Below, piece after piece: positions 1-5,300 of a stretch of DNA of 7,414 bases (positions within the stretch are counted from its first letter, which is position 1; each line of letters opens with the position of its first letter). The notes below the pieces were generated by a model. It saw only the letters and a list, made by a program, of their open reading frames with translations, made no database searches and was not told the origin of the DNA. Source of the stretch: Pseudomonadota bacterium (GTDB lineage Bacteria; Pseudomonadota; Alphaproteobacteria; Rhizobiales; Devosiaceae). The stretch lies in the NCBI GenBank assembly GCA_023433985.1, contig JAEYTN010000535.1, positions 1-7,414 on the forward strand. Direction: 5' to 3'. Position numbers and translations under genes: made by a program.

Positions 1-52
1 AGTTCAAGCTGACGGACGGGTAGGGACGATCGGGCGTCGTTCCAAGGCAATT

Positions 53-60
53 CAGAGGGG
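53..60 (+). promoter_or_regulatory. Shine-Dalgarno of the SGNH hydrolase gene
   Basis: CAGAGGGG lies 6 bp before ATG 67 and 3 bp before GTG 64. The spacing favours ATG 67 as the true start. Confidence 0.6.
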
Positions 61-63
61 TCG

Positions 64-777
64 GTGATGTCTGTACGGCGTTTGCTGGGTGTTGCGCTTG
101 TGCTTTCGGTGATGACGTCCGGGGCCATGTCGCAGGAATTCTGTCCGCCCCCACCCGCGCCACCCTTGGCGGAGGGCGCAAAGCCCGCCGAGGCCAAGCC
201 CTTCGTGCCGCCCGAGGTGTTCAACGTGCAGCAGGTCGAGGGCGACGCGACTCTCCCCGAGTTCGTCTTCGTTGGGGACAGCCTGACCGGAGGGCTCGCG
301 GCGCCCAAGCTCGAGGACCGCGTCTTCGCCAGGGCGGCCACGCTGCTGGGCGGCCGAAGCGTCCGGTCGCTGGCGCTGAGTGGGCGGACTTCCACCTTCA
401 TCGCCGACAAGTTCCGGGGCGTCACCGATGTCCCGCCGGACGCGGTACTGGTGGTCTGGGTGGGCCGGAACAACGTCTACCCAGCCGAGCAGGTGGTGGC
501 GGACGTTCGCTCGATCGTGTCGCACGCGGGCGTGCAGCGCTTTCTGGTGCTGAGCGTGCCGCCCACCAACAACCCCTGGGAGGCACCGGGGGAGAAGAAC
601 CGGCTCGAGGTGGAGGCCCTCAACGACACTCTGGCAGCGACGTTTCCGGACAACTTCGTCTCGGTAGGGACGGGAACGACCTGCGCGGATCGCGCCGACA
701 CCGTGCATTTTGCCCCGAGCGGCCAGGCAAAGATCGCGGCCGAAGTGGCTGCGGCGGTCGCTGCCCGCGGGTGGTGA
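64..777 (+). CDS. Secreted SGNH/GDSL-family hydrolase
   Basis: Probably an exported serine esterase or lipase-like hydrolase; the substrate cannot be read from sequence. Numbering from ATG 67 (236 aa), residues 1-22 form a signal peptide (basic MSVRR, hydrophobic core, likely cleavage after AMS, before QEF). A Pro/Ala-rich linker follows (about 26-50), then the SGNH fold. The SGNH blocks are visible: GDSL at 70-73 (nucleophile S72), block II glycine G106 in LSGRTS, block III GRNN at 133-136 (N135), and block V DTVH at 211-214 (D211, H214). The usual GxND of block III reads GRNN here. GTG 64 and ATG 67 are adjacent possible starts; ATG 67 is better placed behind GAGGGG (55-60). The gene converges on the ABC transporter gene 17 bp away with no terminator hairpin between them. 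Family assignment is firm, function is open. Confidence 0.88.
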   Translation: MMSVRRLLGVALVLSVMTSGAMSQEFCPPPPAPPLAEGAKPAEAKPFVPPEVFNVQQVEGDATLPEFVFVGDSLTGGLAAPKLEDRVFARAATLLGGRSVRSLALSGRTSTFIADKFRGVTDVPPDAVLVVWVGRNNVYPAEQVVADVRSIVSHAGVQRFLVLSVPPTNNPWEAPGEKNRLEVEALNDTLAATFPDNFVSVGTGTTCADRADTVHFAPSGQAKIAAEVAAAVAARGW

Positions 778-794
778 GGGCGAAGCCGCGCTGA

Positions 795-2618
795 CTACTC
801 CGCCGCCGGCACGATCTCGTCGCGGAACTGCAGCTTGGCGAGTTCGGCGTATTTGCCGCCCTTGCGGACGAGCTCGGTGTGGGTGCCTTCTCCGATCAGG
901 CGGCCTTTTTCCAGGACCAGAATGCGGTCGGCGTCGCGGATGGTGGCGAGGCGGTGGGCGATGACCAGCGTGGTGCGGCCTTCCATCAGGCGCGTCAGCG
1001 CCAGCTGCACAAGGCGCTCGCTCTCGGCGTCGAGGGCCGAGGTGGCTTCGTCGAGCAGCAGGATCGGCGCATCCTTGAGCAGCGCACGGGCAATGGCGAG
1101 ACGCTGCTTCTGGCCGCCCGACAGCATCACGCCGCGCTCGCCCACGATCGAGTCGTAGCCGTTGGGAAGGTTGAGCACGTAGTCGTGCACCAGCGCCGCC
1201 CTGGCCGCCGCCTCGACCTCGTCCTGGCTGGCGCCGGGGCGGCCGAAGCGGATGTTGTCGCCGATGGTGCCGGCGAAGATGGTCGGCTCCTGCTCGACAT
1301 AGGCGAAACGGTGGCGCAGCTCGCGCGGATCGACCTCGCGCACGTCGATGCCGTCGACCATCACGCGGCCAGACTTCACGTCGTAGAAGCGCTGTGCCAG
1401 CCCGAAGATCGTGGACTTGCCGGCGCCGGAGGCCCCGACCAGCGCGACGGTTTGCCCCTGCGGCACGCTGAAGGAAAGGTCGCCGATCACGAGGTCGTCG
1501 TCGCGCGTCTGGTAGGCGAAGCTGACCTTGTCGAATACCACCGTGCCGACCGGTGGCACCGGCATGGCGCGCGGATTGGCCGGGGCCCGGATGCCGGGCT
1601 GGGTATCGAGGATTTCGACCAGCCGCTCGGTGGCACCGGCCACGGTCTGCAGCGTGCCCATCAGCTCGGACAGGTTGGTGAGCGCGTTGGACGCCATCAG
1701 CGCATACATCATGAACTGCGTCAGCTCGCCCGGCGTGACGACGCCGTCGAACACCGCCTTCGAGCCCCACCAGACCAGCACCACCAGCGCCGTGGTGGAG
1801 AGGAAGCTCATGCCGGCGAGCAGCCCGGCGCGGGTACCGAGCCGGTTGACCTCGGCTTGGAAGGATTCCTCCGCCCGCTGCCCGTAGTGCTCGGACTGCA
1901 CCGCTTCCTGCACGAAGCTTTTGATCGTCTTGGTGGCACCCAACGCCTCGGTCGCCATTGCCGACATCTCGGCGATGGTGTCGGTGGCACGCCGCGACTG
2001 CTTTCGCAGCCGCCGCGCATACATCACCACCGGCACGACGATCGTCGGGCCGATGATGATGATGGTGAGGGCCATGTAGGCGCTGGTGAGGAACATCAGC
2101 GTCACGGCGCCGATGAGCATCACGGAGTTCCGCATCGCCATCGACAGCGTCGCGCTGAGCGCCCCGCGGATGGTCGCGACGTCGCCGTTGAGCCGCGAGG
2201 TGAGTTCGCCCACCCGGTGCATGTCGAAGAATGTCGCGTCGAGCACCAGCAGGTGATCGAACACCTTGCGCCTGAGGTCGGTGAGCACCCGCTCCCCGAG
2301 GATGGACATGAAGTAGAAGCGCCCCGCCCCGCCTGCGGCCATGATGGCGGCGACGACGATGGCCAGCATGCCATACTGGCTCACCGCCTCGATGTTCTGG
2401 GTGAGGAAGCCCTGGTCGACCAGCCGCCCGGCGATCGACGGAATGCCCAGCGAGGCGATCGACGAGACCAGCAGGAAGCCGACCACCGCCACGACGCGCC
2501 ACTTGTAGCGGAACACGATGGGCACCAGCCGGCGGATCGGCCTCAGATTCTGGGGAGCCTTCTTGAGCGCCTCGCCTTTCGCGCCAAGCCGGGGCGATCT
2601 TGCGGCGCTATCGGTCAT
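795..2618 (-). CDS. ABC exporter half-transporter (fused transmembrane and ATPase domains)
   Basis: A 607-aa half-transporter of the MsbA/LmrA-like exporter type. It would work as a homodimer or heterodimer in the inner membrane, using ATP hydrolysis to move a lipid, drug or peptide outward; the cargo is not readable. About six membrane helices lie between residues 37 and 312 (for example 40-60, 82-105, 160-202, 268-288), with a polar N-terminal tail. The nucleotide-binding domain is complete: Walker A GASGAGKST (395-403), Q-loop Q443, signature LSGGQ (499-503), Walker B ILLLDE (519-524) with the D-loop SALD, and switch histidine H555 in IAHRL. The ATPase should be active. The frame is open to 2780, but that N-terminal extension is low-complexity and overlaps the promoter region, so ATG 2618 (MTDSAARS) is chosen; its ribosome site is weak. 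It is transcribed divergently from rpmE. Confidence 0.93.
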   Translation of the reverse strand: MTDSAARSPRLGAKGEALKKAPQNLRPIRRLVPIVFRYKWRVVAVVGFLLVSSIASLGIPSIAGRLVDQGFLTQNIEAVSQYGMLAIVVAAIMAAGGAGRFYFMSILGERVLTDLRRKVFDHLLVLDATFFDMHRVGELTSRLNGDVATIRGALSATLSMAMRNSVMLIGAVTLMFLTSAYMALTIIIIGPTIVVPVVMYARRLRKQSRRATDTIAEMSAMATEALGATKTIKSFVQEAVQSEHYGQRAEESFQAEVNRLGTRAGLLAGMSFLSTTALVVLVWWGSKAVFDGVVTPGELTQFMMYALMASNALTNLSELMGTLQTVAGATERLVEILDTQPGIRAPANPRAMPVPPVGTVVFDKVSFAYQTRDDDLVIGDLSFSVPQGQTVALVGASGAGKSTIFGLAQRFYDVKSGRVMVDGIDVREVDPRELRHRFAYVEQEPTIFAGTIGDNIRFGRPGASQDEVEAAARAALVHDYVLNLPNGYDSIVGERGVMLSGGQKQRLAIARALLKDAPILLLDEATSALDAESERLVQLALTRLMEGRTTLVIAHRLATIRDADRILVLEKGRLIGEGTHTELVRKGGKYAELAKLQFRDEIVPAAE

Positions 2619-2646
2619 CTTCGGGTTCTGCTTCAAGGTGGGCTGA

Positions 2647-2675
2647 CGTATAGGCGCGGGGGACGCGCGCCGCAA
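2647..2675 (-). promoter_or_regulatory. Candidate sigma-70 promoter of the ABC exporter gene
   Basis: On the minus strand TTGCGG (2675-2670) is followed after 17 bp by TATACG (2652-2647). This places transcription start near 2640, about 20 bases before ATG 2618. The match is moderate. Confidence 0.4.
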
Positions 2676-2699
2676 CCCAACCGGGATGCAGGCCTCCCC

Positions 2700-2728
2700 T
2701 TGCGCGCGCGGGGCTTTTTCTTTATGAA
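2700..2728 (+). promoter_or_regulatory. Candidate promoter of rpmE
   Basis: TTGCGC (2700-2705), a 17-bp spacer and TATGAA (2723-2728) would start an rpmE transcript near 2735 with a leader of about 60 bases. The hexamers are only moderately close to consensus, and the region is rich in CG repeats, so this is tentative. Confidence 0.3.
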
Positions 2729-2755
2729 GCCGGCCAATCGAGATTGACGGCAGTC

Positions 2756-2797
2756 CGGGCGCATGTGGCGCCCGTTGCATTTGAGGCGAGCGCCATG
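2756..2797 (+). promoter_or_regulatory. rpmE leader with two mutually exclusive hairpins
   Basis: Hairpin A pairs CGGGCGC (2756-2762) with GCGCCCG (2768-2774), 7 bp around a 5-base loop. Hairpin B pairs TGGCGC (2766-2771) with GCGCCA (2790-2795), extendable by two G-U pairs into the ATG; it encloses the Shine-Dalgarno GAGG (2783-2786). They share bases 2768-2771, so only one can form at a time. Such a switch would suit autogenous control by L31, which is known in other bacteria. The structure is visible; its role is inferred. Confidence 0.4.
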
Positions 2798-3016
2798 AAG
2801 AAAGACATCCACCCGGACTATCACACCATCACCGTGGCGATGACCGACGGCACGACCTACCAGACCCGGTCGACCTGGGGCAAGGAAGGCGACACGCTGC
2901 AGCTCGACATCGATCCCAAGACCCACCCCGCCTGGACCGGCGTGCAGGGCAACCTGATGGACCGCGGTGGCCGCGTCACCCGTTTCAAGGACAAGTTCAA
3001 GGGCCTCGGCTTCTAA
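2795..3016 (+). CDS. rpmE: 50S ribosomal protein L31 (bL31), zinc-free form
   Basis: A 73-aa ribosomal protein that binds at the central protuberance of the large subunit and helps bridge to the small subunit. The N-terminus [12 protein letters not shown] and the C-terminal [11 protein letters not shown] motif are typical of bL31. The four cysteines that bind zinc in the E. coli form are absent: the first pair is replaced by AMTDG near residues 15-19 and the second pair by DIDPKTHP near 38-45. It is therefore the C-minus type, as is common in rhizobial relatives. The frame is open back to 2744, but ATG 2795 is preceded at 8 bp by GAGG and matches the family length. It stands alone in its transcript, with its own terminator downstream and the ABC exporter gene diverging upstream. 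Confidence 0.97.
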   Translation: MKKDIHPDYHTITVAMTDGTTYQTRSTWGKEGDTLQLDIDPKTHPAWTGVQGNLMDRGGRVTRFKDKFKGLGF

Positions 3017-3043
3017 GCCGCCCACGAGCGAGAGAGTTTCGAG

Positions 3044-3075
3044 AGCCCGGCCGTCGCGCCGGGCTTTTGCTTTTT
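3044..3075 (+). terminator. Intrinsic terminator of rpmE
   Basis: AGCCCGGC (3044-3051) pairs perfectly with GCCGGGCT (3058-3065) around the 6-base loop CGTCGC. The T-rich tail TTTTGCTTTTT follows. It starts 28 bp after the rpmE stop. The tail touches the stop codon of the convergent GFA gene (3075-3077). The minus strand has no T-run after the stem, so it acts on rpmE only. Confidence 0.88.
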
Positions 3076-3494
3076 CAGGACGCGGGGCGGTTGGTGTCGT
3101 AGGCCGGGAGCTCGGGCGCAATCTCGGCCCAGGCGACGCGCGACCGCACCCATGCCTGGCGGTTGGGGGCCACGACCGACGGATCGTCGAGGCTGCCGGC
3201 CTTGATGAACACCACATCGGGGTGGAGCGGCGGCAGCGTGAACAGCGGTGAGCCACAATCGCCGCAGAAGCAGCGGGTAACGAGACGGCCGCTGTCGCCG
3301 GCCTTGGTGAAGGCTTTCGGCTCGCCTCGGGTGATGCGGAAGCCCGAGGCGGCGACCCGTACGCTGACGCCGAAGGCGCTGCCCGAAGTCCGGCGGCAAT
3401 CCTCGCAGTGGCAGTAACCGGCCGAACCGACGTCGCCTGCATACTCGTAGCGGATCGCTCCGCATAGGCATCCGCCGGTGACGATGCCGCTCAC
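3075..3494 (-). CDS. GFA-family (glutathione-dependent formaldehyde-activating enzyme/CENP-V-like) zinc protein
   Basis: A 139-aa single-domain protein of the GFA family (PF04828). The founding member was described as an S-hydroxymethylglutathione synthase, but most members have no tested activity. The cysteine pattern is complete: C9-x-C11 (GGCLCGAI), C28-x-C30-x2-C33 (YCHCEDCRR, followed by TSG) and C75-x-C77-x2-C80 (CFCGDCGSPLF), which would bind two zinc ions. It starts with GTG at 3494, the only start in a position that keeps the conserved GGCLCGAIRYEY near the N-terminus. The RcdA-like gene ends just upstream at 3500, leaving 5 bp, so the two are almost certainly cotranscribed and perhaps translationally coupled. 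The gene ends at the T-tract of the rpmE terminator. Family is certain; substrate is unknown. Confidence 0.92.
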   Translation of the reverse strand: MSGIVTGGCLCGAIRYEYAGDVGSAGYCHCEDCRRTSGSAFGVSVRVAASGFRITRGEPKAFTKAGDSGRLVTRCFCGDCGSPLFTLPPLHPDVVFIKAGSLDDPSVVAPNRQAWVRSRVAWAEIAPELPAYDTNRPAS

Positions 3495-3499
3495 GAGGC

Positions 3500-4003
3500 C
3501 TATTCCCGCAGCCGACCGAACGCTGCCTTGAGGCGGCTCAACTGGTCGGCGATGCCGCCCTGCGTCGTCGGGGCGTAGTCGGGAACGCCGCCGCGTTCCA
3601 GCTTGTCGAACTGCTGCACGCGCTCGAACAGCCGATCGCCCTTGGCGATGAAGTCGCGCAGGCGCTGCGGCAATTCTTCGTAGCCGGGTCCGCCGCGCTC
3701 GGTGGGAGTAGCGGAAAAGCGAACCTTCTCCTTTTCGGTGCGGGCGTTCTCGGCGGTGAGTTCGCCCTCGTTGACCGCGCGCTGCAGCAACAGCCAGCTC
3801 GCAAGCTGCATCAGCCGCGTGGTGAGGCGCATGCTCTCGGTAGCGTAGCAGAACGAGGCTTCGCGGCTGAGGCCCCGGCTCTCGGTGCGGCCGTCGCTGT
3901 CGAGATAGGCGGCCACCTCCTCGATCAGGCCCATGCCCTCGCGGTAAAGTGCATCGAAGCCCCCCGACGCGACGATGCGCGGGCCAATGGCAACCGGCTG
4001 CAA
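3500..4003 (-). CDS. rcdA: RcdA-like (DUF1465) adaptor, regulator of CtrA degradation
   Basis: A member of the alphaproteobacterial DUF1465 family, which as far as I recall (PF07323) includes Caulobacter RcdA. RcdA works with CpdR and PopA to present CtrA and other substrates to the ClpXP protease at the G1-S transition. The family hallmark is clear: YREGMGLIEEVAAYL at 20-34, then ATESMRLTTRLMQLASWLLL at 54-73 and QRAVNEGEL to 82, forming a mostly helical bundle. A charged linker (85-105) and a second helical stretch (110-135) follow. The frame stays open to TTG 4111, but that start lies inside the T-tract of a terminator and adds an unconserved basic tail. TTG 4003, 4 bp after AAAGG, gives 167 aa, near the expected family length; GTG 4024 is an alternative. 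Family confidence is high, start moderate, and functional identity with RcdA likely but inferred. Confidence 0.78.
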   Translation of the reverse strand: MQPVAIGPRIVASGGFDALYREGMGLIEEVAAYLDSDGRTESRGLSREASFCYATESMRLTTRLMQLASWLLLQRAVNEGELTAENARTEKEKVRFSATPTERGGPGYEELPQRLRDFIAKGDRLFERVQQFDKLERGGVPDYAPTTQGGIADQLSRLKAAFGRLRE

Positions 4004-4109
4004 TTTTCCTTTGGCATCATCCACGAAGGGCACTCGCTGGCGGGAGGCGAGCTGTAGCTTTGCGCCCGTCTCCCTTGCCACCGGCTTAACGGGGCGTCGC
4101 ACGGAGCGC

Positions 4110-4138
4110 AAAAGAAAAAGAGCCGTCGAAACGGCTCT
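4110..4138 (-). terminator. Intrinsic terminator reading leftward, upstream of rcdA
   Basis: AGAGCCGT (4119-4126) pairs perfectly with ACGGCTCT (4131-4138) around the tetraloop CGAA on the plus strand. On the minus strand the stem is followed by TTTTTCTTTT (4119-4110), so it terminates leftward transcripts. No minus-strand protein gene ends here, which points to a small RNA or an attenuated rcdA leader. Confidence 0.8.
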
Positions 4139-4203
4139 CGAAAGTTAACAGGGAGGCGTCAAACAGAGGGAGAAACCACTCTGCAAAGTCCAGAAACTGG
4201 ACA
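4110..4203 (-). ncRNA. Candidate small RNA or attenuated leader ending at the intrinsic terminator
   Basis: Reading leftward there is a hairpin GTCCAG-TTT-CTGGAC (4202-4188). A second stem follows, CAGAG/CTCTG (4183-4179 with 4168-4164), whose loop exposes a pyrimidine-rich run. Next is an apparently unpaired stretch with CGCCTCCC (about 4158-4151), an anti-Shine-Dalgarno-like seed, and then the terminator. The layout (5' hairpins, CCUCCC in single strand, intrinsic terminator) is typical of Hfq-dependent trans-acting RNAs in rhizobia. The CtrA-type box lies at about the right distance upstream to drive it. The 5' end is a guess, the -10 is poor, and I do not recognise a named family. The alternative is a transcription attenuator in the rcdA leader. 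Confidence 0.45.
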
Positions 4204-4225
4204 ATCTCGAAGTTAACCGGGATGT

Positions 4226-4242
4226 GTTAATTTGCAGTTAAC
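4226..4242. promoter_or_regulatory. CtrA-type binding site
   Basis: GTTAA-TTTGCAG-TTAAC matches the CtrA consensus TTAA-N7-TTAAC exactly on both strands. A further GTTAAC sits 8 bp to the left (4212-4217) and TTAACC lies to the right (4256-4261). It could act on the leftward transcript, on the SH3 gene, or on both. Binding is inferred from the motif. Confidence 0.65.
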
Positions 4243-4244
4243 AG

Positions 4245-4249
4245 GACTC
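4245..4249. promoter_or_regulatory. GANTC (CcrM-type methylation) site beside the CtrA box
   Basis: GACTC lies 2 bp right of the CtrA-type box. CcrM methylates GANTC in alphaproteobacteria and GcrA reads it at some promoters. A single 5-base site could be chance; its position gives it interest. Confidence 0.4.
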
Positions 4250-4389
4250 GCTTTCTTAACCTTGCCGGAGAGTGACCGCGGGCGCCCCACACATCGCGCC
4301 CATGACGGAACCATTCCCCTGCCCCGACCCTTGTCCCGGCAACCAAGCGCCACCCTCAGAACGCGTCAGGCGTCGGGCGCTTTCTAGAC

Positions 4390-4395
4390 AAGGAG
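4390..4395 (+). promoter_or_regulatory. Shine-Dalgarno fixing the SH3 gene start
   Basis: AAGGAG lies 8 bp before ATG 4404 and decides this start over ATG 4302 and the open frame from 4272, neither of which has a ribosome site. Confidence 0.85.
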
Positions 4396-4403
4396 CCGTC
4401 ATC

Positions 4404-5006
4404 ATGGTCCGCCGCCGCTTCCGCCCGCTCATCGCCTTTGCCGCCGTTATTGCCGCCGCCGGCAGTGTCACCGCCGCAGGCCTCACCTTCACTGCCCACA
4501 CCGTCTCGAGGACCGTTGCCGAACTGCCCGAGGTGAAGACGCGGACGCTGCCCAGCTACGTCGTCCGGCTCCCCGAAGCCAAGGCCGCCGACCTTGACGT
4601 CTCCAAGACGGTCGAAGTGAAGCCTAAGGTGACGATGCCGGTGGCCCTCCCGGCAGCGCCTGTGGCGCAGGCTGCGGTCGCGACGCCCGCAACTCCTGTC
4701 GCGACGGCCGAAACGACGCTGGTGGCCGAAATCACCCCGCTCTCCGAAGACACGGCGGAGGAGCCTGCCGCAGCAGGGTCGCTCTACGTCGCAAGGAGCG
4801 ACGTGTTCGTCCGTTCGGGCCCCTCGAAGCGCTACGGCCAGGTCGGCACCGTGACCGGCGGCACCAAGGTCAACGTCGTCGGTGAGGACGGGGGCTGGCT
4901 GAAGGTCAGCTTCGCGGGCGGTTCGGGCTGGGTGTACCAGCGCTTTCTCGCGCCCGCACGCGGCGATGAGGTAGCCGAAGCGGACACCGGCCGCGCGCCG
5001 TTCTAG
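4404..5006 (+). CDS. Exported SH3-domain protein
   Basis: A 200-aa envelope protein with a bacterial SH3 domain. The N-terminus MVRRRFRPL plus a hydrophobic stretch (about 9-30) is a signal peptide or membrane anchor; VTAAGL offers a possible cleavage site near residue 25. Residues 40-125 are an Ala/Pro/Val-rich linker. The C-terminal SH3 domain (about 127-183) shows the family pattern VRSGPSKRYGQVGTVTGGT, then VVGEDGGWLKV and GSGWVYQRFL. Such domains usually bind peptidoglycan or proteins in the periplasm, often as targeting modules, and no catalytic domain accompanies it. The long 5' region contains a CtrA-type box about 160 bp upstream. The stop codon overlaps that of the convergent DUF1192 gene. 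A role in envelope binding is inferred from the domain alone. Confidence 0.88.
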   Translation: MVRRRFRPLIAFAAVIAAAGSVTAAGLTFTAHTVSRTVAELPEVKTRTLPSYVVRLPEAKAADLDVSKTVEVKPKVTMPVALPAAPVAQAAVATPATPVATAETTLVAEITPLSEDTAEEPAAAGSLYVARSDVFVRSGPSKRYGQVGTVTGGTKVNVVGEDGGWLKVSFAGGSGWVYQRFLAPARGDEVAEADTGRAPF

Positions 5007-5188
5007 AACTTGAACAGGGAATCGGCCGCGGCGCGGGTGTTCTTGCGCGCCGCGATCGCCTGCTCGAGGCGCGCGATCTCGCCCTGCAACAGCGCGATCC
5101 GCTCCTCGAGTTCGCCTACCGACATGGTGTCGATAGGCATCCCGACTTCGTGGCCCTTCGGCTTCTTGACCTGATCGTCGTCGAACAT
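5003..5188 (-). CDS. DUF1192 small coiled-coil protein
   Basis: A 61-aa cytoplasmic protein of the alphaproteobacterial DUF1192 family (PF06698), whose function I do not know. Residues 1-20 are polar (MFDDDQVKKPKGHEVGMP). SVGELEERIALLQGEIARLE (23-42) then forms an amphipathic, probably coiled-coil helix with heptad-spaced leucines and isoleucines, and the tail ADSLFKF (55-61) is typical of the family. It begins at ATG 5188 with GGGGA 7 bp upstream and is preceded by a good promoter. It ends tail-to-tail with the SH3 gene in a 4-bp overlap: the palindrome CTAG supplies TAG on both strands. It diverges from the oxidoreductase gene. An oligomeric helical role is suggested by sequence only. Confidence 0.9.
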   Translation of the reverse strand: MFDDDQVKKPKGHEVGMPIDTMSVGELEERIALLQGEIARLEQAIAARKNTRAAADSLFKF

Positions 5189-5218
5189 GAAGCCGTCCCC
5201 GTGCTGAGGTTTTTGGCG

Positions 5219-5247
5219 ATTTTATGCCGATGAGGGGTAAGCGCAAG
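5219..5247 (-). promoter_or_regulatory. Candidate promoter of the DUF1192 gene
   Basis: On the minus strand CTTGCG (5247-5242), a 17-bp spacer and TAAAAT (5224-5219) resemble the rhizobial sigma-70 pattern CTTGAC/CTATAT-like; the -10 matches TATAAT at five of six bases. Transcription would start near 5212, about 23 bases before the ATG. Confidence 0.5.
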
Positions 5248-5300
5248 ACTTCGCGCTGCCGCCAGTTGCGCGCCGCCCGTGGGCGCGGCACAACAACTGC

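Larger units (their letters stand above)
4004..4403. other. 400-bp regulatory region between divergent rcdA and the SH3 gene
   Basis: No convincing protein gene lies here. The interval holds a minus-strand intrinsic terminator (4110-4138), two further hairpins (4164-4183 and 4188-4202), a CtrA-type box (4226-4242) with a GANTC site (4245-4249), and TTAA half-sites at 4086, 4145, 4213 and 4256. In a read-through I saw TTAA nowhere else in the window. From 4250 to 4389 I see no clear element; the frame upstream of the SH3 start is open but has no ribosome site. Confidence 0.7.

Noticed and set aside
1..67. Tail of a preceding gene: frame 3 would end at TAG 21-23, frame 2 at TGA 65-67 overlapping the next ATG
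   Set aside because: Too few codons to identify either frame; nothing distinguishes real coding from chance.
52..2502. 816-codon minus-strand open frame across the SGNH and ABC genes
   Set aside because: A frame-shifted shadow of the exporter with extreme Arg/His/Ala composition that also runs antisense through the SGNH gene.
2650..2715. Alternating CGCG runs as a possible repeat or Z-DNA element
   Set aside because: Short, irregular and in line with the high GC of the region; no repeated unit of note.
879..2747. Long plus-strand open frame opposite the ABC exporter, rich in His, Arg and Gly
   Set aside because: A shadow of the GC-rich coding strand: no recognisable domain, odd composition, no ribosome site.
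2619..2780. N-terminal extension of the ABC exporter frame to 2780
   Set aside because: It is low-complexity and basic, unlike exporter N-termini, would cover the promoter region and overlap the rpmE leader, and ATG 2618 gives the normal family length.
4272..4403. Upstream start(s) for the SH3 gene, including ATG 4302
   Set aside because: No ribosome site there and the added peptide would bury the signal sequence; AAGGAG at 4390 clearly marks ATG 4404.
5271..5289. GC-rich imperfect hairpin just before the oxidoreductase gene
   Set aside because: The stem needs a two-base bulge, has no T-run, and such pairings are expected by chance in this base composition.
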